In this document: piece after piece, positions 57,172-64,000 of the stretch
Layout: each line of letters opens with the position of its first letter
Position numbering within the stretch: the first letter of the stretch is position 1
Assembly: GCA_963921195.1 (NCBI GenBank)
Contig: OY992536.1
Coordinates: forward strand, 239,418,023 to 239,482,022
DNA length: 64,000 nt
Direction: 5' to 3'
Source of the DNA: Pegoplata infirma
Taxonomy: Eukaryota; Arthropoda; Insecta; Diptera; Anthomyiidae
Notes under the pieces: generated by a model
What the model saw: only the letters and a program-made list of their open reading frames with translations
The model's database searches: none
What the model was told of the DNA's origin: nothing
Made by a program: the position numbers and the translations under genes

Positions 57172-57699
57172 CACAAATTATTTAAAATTTAAGGAATAAT
57201 CAGTAGTTTTTTCTTACAGAACAAAAATAAATGACTTTAAAATTTAATGTTAATGAAAGTCTTTATTTTTTAGTGTGTTATTTTTGAAACAAAGAACAGA
57301 AGTAGTCATTAATAAAAACTGAACATCAAACAAATGTTTTTTCTTTTAAAAACGACTAAACGTAAAACTTTTTAAATAAACTACAAACAGTTAATGACAT
57401 AACGTTTTGCGTTTCACGAGTAAACCAATTTTTTCAAATCCGAACAGAATTGAGTCTGTGGCATGCCCCTACATCAGGATTTAAAGAAATCTGAAATTCA
57501 AAAAAATTGCACATATTTGACAACTCATTACGGATGAACCCGATATGCTAACGACTTAAAAATATGTAAAGGGTGGAGTTTAAGCATTGCTATGTCAGAT
57601 GCATAACTCGTTTGATCAGTTGCTTTCACCTTTGGAGCACCAAGTGTGTTTTAATAACCTCTTTTCCCCTAAAACGGTTTTTTGCGATACTGGGAATAA

Positions 57700-58169
57700 T
57701 AGTGCGTTTACACTGGTCCTCTAAGCTAGCTTAAAGTAGATTGTGGCTCCAATCCAGTTTCAATCTATTAGATTGCCCATACAAATTTATTTTTTTCAAT
57801 CTAGTAGTTTAGACTCTAATCGGCAAACGCAATCTGGTAAAGTAAGATACAACTCTGTATTTCTATTATTTGCATTTTCCAACACTGAAAAACACCGACA
57901 CAAAGCCTGCCGTTTTGATGACGCCGCCAAGTATGTGTATGCCGCCGTCATTGTTATTTGTAAACGCCGTCACTGTCCTTGTTAATCATACGACGACTAA
58001 TTACCGTCGCTGTCTTTTGACGCAGTCACACACATTTATTACCAACTTGTTGTTATAAATGCCAATCCTAATCTTCTCAAATGTAAAAAATGCCAATGTA
58101 AACGGTACAGATTGCAAAGTAGATTAAAATCGCAATTTACTAGATTAAAAATCCAATGTAAACGCACTA
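57700..58169. mobile_element. 470-bp PIF/Harbinger-like MITE, copy 2
   Basis: Ends TAGTGCGTTTACACTGG and the complement of CCAATGTAAACGCACTA, flanked by TAA (57697-57699, 58170-58172). Inverted relative to 34826-35295 and the same length. The frames at 57743-58058 differ little from that copy but show no protein family features. Confidence 0.9.
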
Positions 58170-58199
58170 TAAGACAAAAAGAAGAAAACGTCGTTTACA

Positions 58200-58385
58200 A
58201 CAAACTGGATACTATACATTTGAAACTAGAGAATAAATGTAGTAAAATTGCATTTACAGTTTTTCATTTCGTGATCCTGTTTCATTTTAAAAGGACTTCA
58301 AAAATTTAGAGGAATACATTTTTGTAAAATATTTTTTTAATATTTGTAATTGTCCTAGGATGCCACCAGTTATATGAAGGATCTG
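58200..58385 (-). repeat. AACACCGTC family, truncated arm
   Basis: 'gcatttacagtttttcatttcgtgatcctgttt', 'aaaaggactt' and 'tgtcctaggatgccacc' match 11395-11520 and 7800-7920. Confidence 0.6.
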
Positions 58386-58448
58386 TCATAATTTTCTCAT
58401 TTCATTTTTTTTTAGATATCATACTTTCAAAACTTTATAACTCTATAC

Positions 58449-58971
58449 TAGTGCCCCCCATTTCCCGGTTCTCGGTATTCCCGGGAATACCGGTATTCCC
58501 GGTTCTGGTACCGGTTTCCCGGTTCTAGATATATTCCCGGGAATACCGGTATTCCCGGTTCTGATGTTGGTACCGGTTCTCAAAAAATTAAAAAAATACT
58601 ATACCATAAAATATTCAAATTACACCATTTAATCAGTATTTCAGAAATATTTAGTTGTGTTTGTAAAATTATTAAAAAATCATGTTACTATATTTTTCTT
58701 AAATTCATAAAAAAAAATTGGAAATGGTGTTTTTAACATGTTTTGTATTTTTTTGGTAAAATGCGAAGAAAACATTTTAGTTCTACACAATTTTACAAAA
58801 TATACATACCGGTAGTCCCGGGAATACCGTCAGAACCGGAACCGGGAATACCGGTATTCCCGGGAATACCGGGAATTATTCAAGAACCGAGAAACCGGTA
58901 CCATTTCCCGGGAATACCGAGAACCGGGAATACCGGTATTCCCGGTACTACGGTACTGACCGTAGGCACTA
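58449..58971. mobile_element. 523-bp hAT-like MITE with CCCGGGAATACCGG repeats
   Basis: Ends TAGTGCC and GGCACTA, flanked by CTCTATAC (58441-58448) and TTCTATAC (58972-58979), an 8-bp duplication with one change. About 150 bp at each end is a chain of 'cccgggaataccggtattcccgg' palindromes and 'ccggttct'; the AT-rich middle separates them. The collagen-like Gly-Ile-Pro frame (58743-59120) is repeat translation. Confidence 0.85.
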
Positions 58972-59139
58972 TTCTATACCATTTAAAATTTATAACAAAA
59001 TATTTTGATTTAATCCATTTGCTCACTACACTCAGACGTATATCAATTGGTTCAAGTTTAATATTGACCTTCGGACGGTGTAAAATATCATTGAAAGACA
59101 ATTGGTGCCCTAAGCGTTAAGAGTAATGTTTAAGCTTTA

Positions 59140-60208
59140 CACTCAGAAAATTATTGCAGTTACTACATGACGGTCGTTTGTGTAGTAAGTAGTAGCTGTT
59201 GTTTTTAACTACAATTTCGGTCGTTTTTGTATGAAAAAATCTCAAACAACTTTTTTTGTAGTAGTTTCAAAAAATAACTACAAAAAATATACTACACTGT
59301 AGCAATAGTTGATTTATGTAGTTGTTTTTAGTTTTTTTTTCTAAAACTCGTTTTTTTCTAGAAATTTTTATTGCAAACGAATGTGTCGAGCGAGTTGGTC
59401 GTGCGGGATGCGGAATTATTTTTATACCAAATAAATAATATCTAAATAAATTAAATTACAATTTATTAAATTTAATTATAACAAAAAATATGTTTTTGGA
59501 AAAATATTCTTGAGCGAAAGAAAATAAGTGGATAAATGAGATAACAAGTGTGTATAATATAGCGCTCACATAAGCGTGCGTAAAAACCAATCGGAAAAAA
59601 CCAAAATAAAATGTGTGCAGTGTTTTGTTTTCCTATGAACGCGCCATCTTTCTTTTCTTTGTATACACAACACAGCAGGTACATACTTTTTTGAAACATT
59701 GCAAATTAATTCTTTTTTTTTATAAATCAATTTTGCCAAAGCATTTCGTTTTTTTTTATTCCAGACAAATTTTGATCAGTAGCGGTGAAAATTTGAAATG
59801 AACTATTAAAAAAACAAAGGTAAATACAATCAATTTATTTTGTTTAACATATTATTAATATAATTTTTTTCTTCTATAATTCCAGATAAATACATCAAAA
59901 AATTGTCATCATTTCGAAATTCTATACAACCAACTGAAATGTATTGCTTTTTAAATAAATAAATATCAATCATTTAAACGTTTAAGAAATTTTTTAAATA
60001 AAATTTCAGGCAATTGTAGAAAAAACAACTGTATTAAACAGTTTTGTAGTAGTTTTTACTACATTTTGTAGTTGAAAATCAATAGTTAAAAACAACAACA
60101 TGTTCAGTTGTTTTTACCGTTATATGTAGTGGACGCCTTTTCAACGACAAAATGTAGTCAAAACAACTGTCTTTTGTAGTAGATTTTACCGACATACTTT
60201 TTTGAGTG
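59140..60208. mobile_element. CACTC...GAGTG element, copy 6 (1.07 kb)
   Basis: Ends CACTCAGAAAATTATTGC and the complement of ACTTTTTTGAGTG, with TA on both sides. Outer parts match 22708-23228. The middle (about 59425-59995) is absent from that copy, so either it is a nested insertion or copy 2 is deleted. No transposase frame. Confidence 0.8.
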
Positions 60209-60238
60209 TACCATTAACTTATTATTAAGTTGCCAACA

Positions 60239-60425
60239 CATCGGGTTCATCCGCTATGAGTTACAAAAATGCCCAAAACTGCGATTTCTTAAACTTTGAC
60301 CTCAATATTCTAAAAGATCTTATGTGGTGAAAAAGTTTGGGGACCGAATTTTTGACCAGCAGAACAATTATAATGAATTGCATAAGGTCGCGTCCCAGTC
60401 GCATTTTCGATATTAAGTAGTGGTA
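60239..60425. repeat. 'catccgctatgagtt' family, second copy
   Basis: Matches 29510-29640 and the inverse of 28480-28640 ('aaggtcgcgtcccagtcgcattttcgat'). Confidence 0.6.
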
Positions 60426-60429
60426 TTAT

Positions 60430-62200
60430 ATGAATGGTTTTATTTGTGTCCTCATGTCACAAACTTTTTTTGTGAGGGGTTATTTCATGCTGCCACAATT
60501 TTTTAGCAATGCCCAGCTATGAAAGAACTACCGAAGAACATAAGAAAAAAACAACACATTCTGCCAAAAAAAAGAAATGACTTTGAACTCCATTATAACA
60601 TGTAACAACATTTATAATAATATACACCACACATACATACGAGAATGTATGTATACGAAAATAAAATAAAAAAAAATAAAAATACGGAAAAGAAAACACT
60701 ACATTGAACATCAAAGGATCTTCTGTAGAAAACAATTGGAAAAACACACGAATTGTGGTACTTTTTTTTTATAACTAAATTCAAACATTGACAGAGAAAA
60801 AATATTATTTAAAAGGGGAGAATAAAAAAAAAAAAAAAAACACAATGAATAAAAACAAAGAAAATTTTAATCTACATACAAAAATACTACTTCTATTCTA
60901 AATACTTACTACACTTCCTTCCCAACACTTTACTGCATACAATTTAACATACCTACATATGCATGTATTTATTCTATACTACATACATATAACAAAGCTA
61001 AAGCTCTAACAGAGCGCAAATCGATTGTCTGCAAAAATAAAATTACATTACACAATACAATATATACACTATGGTACAAAAGTAGGTATTATTTTAACAA
61101 TTAAAAATTGTAAATTTTTCTAATATTTCTCAAAGTCAGAAAATTGAAATGTTTTACAGACCAATTAAGAGTCTGTGAATTTTTCTTTTATGCACTCTGT
61201 TTACGCAACAGTTCACCATATTTCGACTAAAACCGCGAATGTGCCTTGCGAAAAACTGGTATTTAAAAAAAAAAACGTTTTGTCTTTCGAACTTTGATCT
61301 GCTAATACTCCATTACTATTTGTGGCACATCAACGGGAATGATTTTAAAATGTTAGGAACTAGAACATTTTGAAACTTTTGTTCAAAATTTTTTATTTAA
61401 TAGAGGGCGCCGAAATCCCTGATCAAAAAACCGCGAAAATTTAAAAACACCTAGTTTTTGGTTTCAAAACTTAACTGTCTTATAACTTACCGAACGAGGA
61501 AGCATCTATCAAATCCACATTAAAATAGTCCCTTAACTGTACTTACTTTGTGTTATGTCGGAAAAGTTTGAAAAATAATTACAAGTTAACGAAAAAAGTG
61601 AAAGAAGGTAAAAACTATGGCCCGTACCACAAGAAAACAAAAAGTCTATTTTAACAAAAGTTTTATTTTAAATTTCAAATTTTCAATATAATTTTTGAAA
61701 GTCGATTTTAAAAACAAAAACAATTTGTGTGGAAATAAAATTAAAACCTGATTTTAAATATATTTTATTTTTCTATGGTAAGGCTGTATGAATTATTTCA
61801 AGCCATTTTTTAGATTTTTCAACTTTAACACTCTGTTACTATTACGGATACAGAGGGATAATCCTAAAATATTGCACAATGATGTTTCAAGCTCTTGTTT
61901 ACACAGCTGCATTCACAGATTATGTCAGTTTGACTGAGTTGAAATTTAAAAAAGATTTGTCATATACGATTTTCCCAATTTTAAGACCCTATATCTCGAA
62001 TACTAGAATGAACAGAAGCCTGAAAAATTGTCACAATTTCTACTTTGTTAAAGCAAAATCCAGTACTGAATTTCATTAAATTTGGAGGTAGTGAGGTCAA
62101 CTCATAAAAATATTTTTATTTATATGCTCATTTTAGTGATTAGCCCGGATTAAATTAATTTTTTAATTAAATCCATAAATTTTTTAATTAAAGTTTTAAT
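60430..62200. other. spacer, AT-rich
   Basis: No gene recognised. Two loosely similar stretches (61290-61370 and 61820-61880, both with 'ttactattac/ttactatttg' and 'ttaaaatgtt') hint at an old duplication. A-runs at 60827-60842. Confidence 0.4.
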
Positions 62201-62204
62201 TTTT

Positions 62205-62545
62205 TTATACCCTCCACTTACAAGGAAGGTCTTTTACGGGGCACCCACCGATTGTTCTGAAACTTGAATATAGGAAAGAGGGAAGACAAATAAGAGTTAC
62301 CTTTTTTATAGCGTCCCAATCTTACATTTAGCGGGTCAAAGGGGAGGGGGAAAAACGGTATTTTTTCGTTTTTTTAGGATTTTTCCCATTTCTTCAAAAG
62401 AAACTATATAAACATTTTATACGGGTCGAGAGGTTTTTTGAAGGCCTATCCAATGGTATATCGGTCGTGTCCAAATTCGGCTTCGTTAAGTTCGTTATTA
62501 TTGTCAAAAATGTGTAATCGTGGGGTAGTTTATATGAAGATGCAT
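62205..62545 (+). repeat. CAAGGGAAGTA foldback family, diverged fragment
   Basis: 'tacaaggaaggtctttta', 'ccgattgttctgaaacttga', 'ggcctatccaatggta' and 'aaattcggcttcgttaa' parallel 36624-36930. No right arm. It begins right after a 'ttttataccctcc' end. Confidence 0.6.
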
Positions 62546-62546
62546 A

Positions 62547-63160
62547 TGGGGCATTCCATGTCAAAACGAACACTTTGAAAAATTTTTTATTTAGATTTTC
62601 CCAATTTGTTTACAGTTTTTAATACCCTTCTAAAAATTCCTTCGTTGTAAATTTTCATATTTTTTTTGATGACCCGTTCAAAAGATATCGAATTTTTAAA
62701 AATTGGTAGTTTGTTCCTTTACTAAAACTTCTTTTACTCATAACTTCTTCAATAATGGTCCAAATTTCATTTTTTTTTTTTTCAAAATTTTTGCTTTTTT
62801 GCGTACTTTCTAAAAAAAAATCCCAAAAAATTCTTAAAAGCGTTCTAATATGCGATTTTTAAGTTTTTAAATTTAAATCTCATTTTTGAAAATGTTTGTA
62901 CTCTTCGATTTTTTTGAAATTTTTTTGTGTCAAACTTCTATCGATTCTAAAAATTTTTTGCCCAGGAGAATCGTGGGATAACGATTATTACTATTTTTAA
63001 TATGCGATTTTTAAGTTTTTAAATTTAAATCTCATTTTTGAAAATGTTTGTACTCTTCGATTTTTTTGGAATTTTTTTGTGTCAAACTTCTATCGATTCT
63101 AAAAATTTTTTGCCCAGGAGAATCGTGGGATAACGATTATTACTATTTTTAAAAAATTTT
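62547..63160 (+). mobile_element. GGGGCATTCC element, left part with a 152-bp tandem duplication
   Basis: The start GGGGCATTCCATGTCAAAAC resembles the ends of 50258-51337. A 152-bp unit ('tatgcgatttttaagttttt...ttactatttttaa') is repeated head-to-tail at 62849-63000 and 63001-63152 with one or two differences. No right end seen. Confidence 0.7.
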
Positions 63161-63192
63161 TGAAAAAAATTTATTGTAATTTTCCAATCTTA

Positions 63193-64000
63193 AAATCATT
63201 TCTACTGCTCCAATGGTGCGTCATAGAGGGGTCATTTATAAGGCCGACCCCCATTAATTTTTACGTCTTAACATTTCTTTGGAACAATCTAATACCCTAT
63301 CTCCAATTTCTAAGGGGCTCCCACACAAATCGACATTTTTTAAAATTTGCTCCAACCGCTCTAACTGCCCTAATAGTGGCCTTAGAGCAACAAAATGTAT
63401 AACCGAACTCCAATATTTTTTTAGTTCAAACAGTTTCTCTGAACACACCTACCCTATATCTTTAACTGTTAAGGAGGTCCCCATACAATTTTTTTTGATT
63501 TTTTATAAATTTGTTTTATTTAATCAGCTTTTACCGGTCCAATGGTGCGTCCGAGAGCGGTCATTAGTGAGACCGACCCCCATTTATTTTTACCCTACAA
63601 CATTTTTTTAAAACATACCTACGCCTTATATCCACTCCCTAAGTAGGCTCCCATACAAATAATAGTTGGAGCAAATTTTATAAAAGTGTAATTTTGTATG
63701 GGAGCCTACTTAGGGAGTGGAGATAGGGCGCAGGTATATTTTAAAAAAATGTTGTAGGGTAAAAATAAATGGGGGTCGGTCTCACTAATGACCCCTCTCG
63801 GATGCACCATTGGACCGGTAGAAGCTGATTAAATAAAACAAATTTACAAAAAATCAACAAAATTGTATGGGGACCCCCTTAACAGTTAAAGATAGAGGGT
63901 AGGTGTTTTCAGAGAAAATGTTTGAACTAAAAAAATATTGTGGGTAGGTTACACATTTTGTTGCTCTAAGGGCACTATTAGGGCAGTTAGAGCGGTTGGA
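63193..64000. repeat. foldback-transposon TIR palindrome, cut by the window end
   Basis: Left arm 63193-63656 and right arm 63689-64000 are inverted copies, about 32 bp apart around 63672. Each has units of about 165 bp with 'agaccgaccccca', 'tccaatggtgcgtc' and 'ctctaactg.cctaa', the vocabulary of the 18687-22050 TIRs. No coding region between them. The frames at 63160-63611 are repeat translations. Confidence 0.8.

Noticed and set aside
57743..58058. 80- and 62-aa frames, paralogous to frames at 34868-35222
   Set aside because: They lie inside the two copies of the 470-bp PIF-like MITE; similarity reflects the MITE, not a conserved protein.
58743..59120. 125-aa collagen-like protein with Gly-Ile-Pro repeats
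   Set aside because: Translation of the CCCGGGAATACCGG subterminal repeats of a hAT-like MITE; the reverse strand reads similarly.

Overview
This is repeat-dominated, AT-rich eukaryotic DNA. I find no intact host gene, no tRNA or rRNA gene, no CRISPR array and no bacterial-style operon. Several repeats point to a fly, probably a calyptrate such as a blow fly or house fly relative: the widespread 'TATACCCTnCACC...GGAGGGTATA' elements, the 'ATTCGGCTGTGCCGAAT' hairpin, and the 'GGACGGACGG' / 'TAACGCATCGAA' phrases. That attribution comes from memory, not from a search.

The window is best read as a stack of DNA transposons, mostly non-autonomous foldback or MITE-like elements nested in one another. 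Superfamily can be read from target-site duplications (TSDs). hAT-like with 8-bp TSDs: 8783-10870, 18687-22050, 32243-32744, 58449-58971. PIF/Harbinger-like with TTA/TAA: 15669-15809, 34826-35295, 57700-58169, probably the element at about 43691-44110. piggyBac-like with TTAA: 29135-29465. Six CACTC...GAGTG elements, five of them flanked by TA on both sides: 9606-10176, 22708-23228, 26909-28294, 30756-31522, 56620-57171 (flanked by CA), 59140-60208. Others have long terminal inverted repeats (TIRs) but no clear superfamily.

The only substantial coding remnant is at 19649-20830, between the roughly 0.97-kb TIRs of the 3.36-kb foldback element. It encodes part of a transposon protein of a family I cannot name, broken by two in-frame stops. 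Two smaller coding-like relics lie at 1403-1615 and 17798-17938 (minus strand).

A 35-bp satellite whose unit joins two self-complementary blocks occurs in at least six places and both orientations (3.4, 6.6-7.0, 13.6-15.2, 36.2-38.1, 43.3-44.4 and 49.4-54.0 kb). One array lies wholly inside a TSD-flanked element (12340-15564), so the satellite seems to travel with a transposon. Several elements have inserted inside the satellite arrays.

Layout: 0-7.3 kb, diverged repeats, small foldbacks and a nested insertion; 7.4-12.2 kb, a hAT-like element holding other insertions, and an AACACCGTC foldback; 12.3-16.7 kb, the satellite-bearing element and a fragment of the foldback family; 17-22.1 kb, a coding tail, a foldback and the large transposon; 22.1-34.4 kb, MITEs with AT-rich spacer; 34.4-44.95 kb, members of the CACAGTG family including a 1.9-kb hairpin with a 300-bp hexanucleotide repeat at its centre; 45-49.4 kb, mostly spacer; 49.4-54 kb, the main satellite block split by a 1.08-kb palindrome; 54-64 kb, MITEs, spacer and another foldback arm running off the end. 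Regulatory sequence visible here is element-borne: six TATCGATA boxes in one hAT MITE, and three tRNA-like pol III promoter heads.
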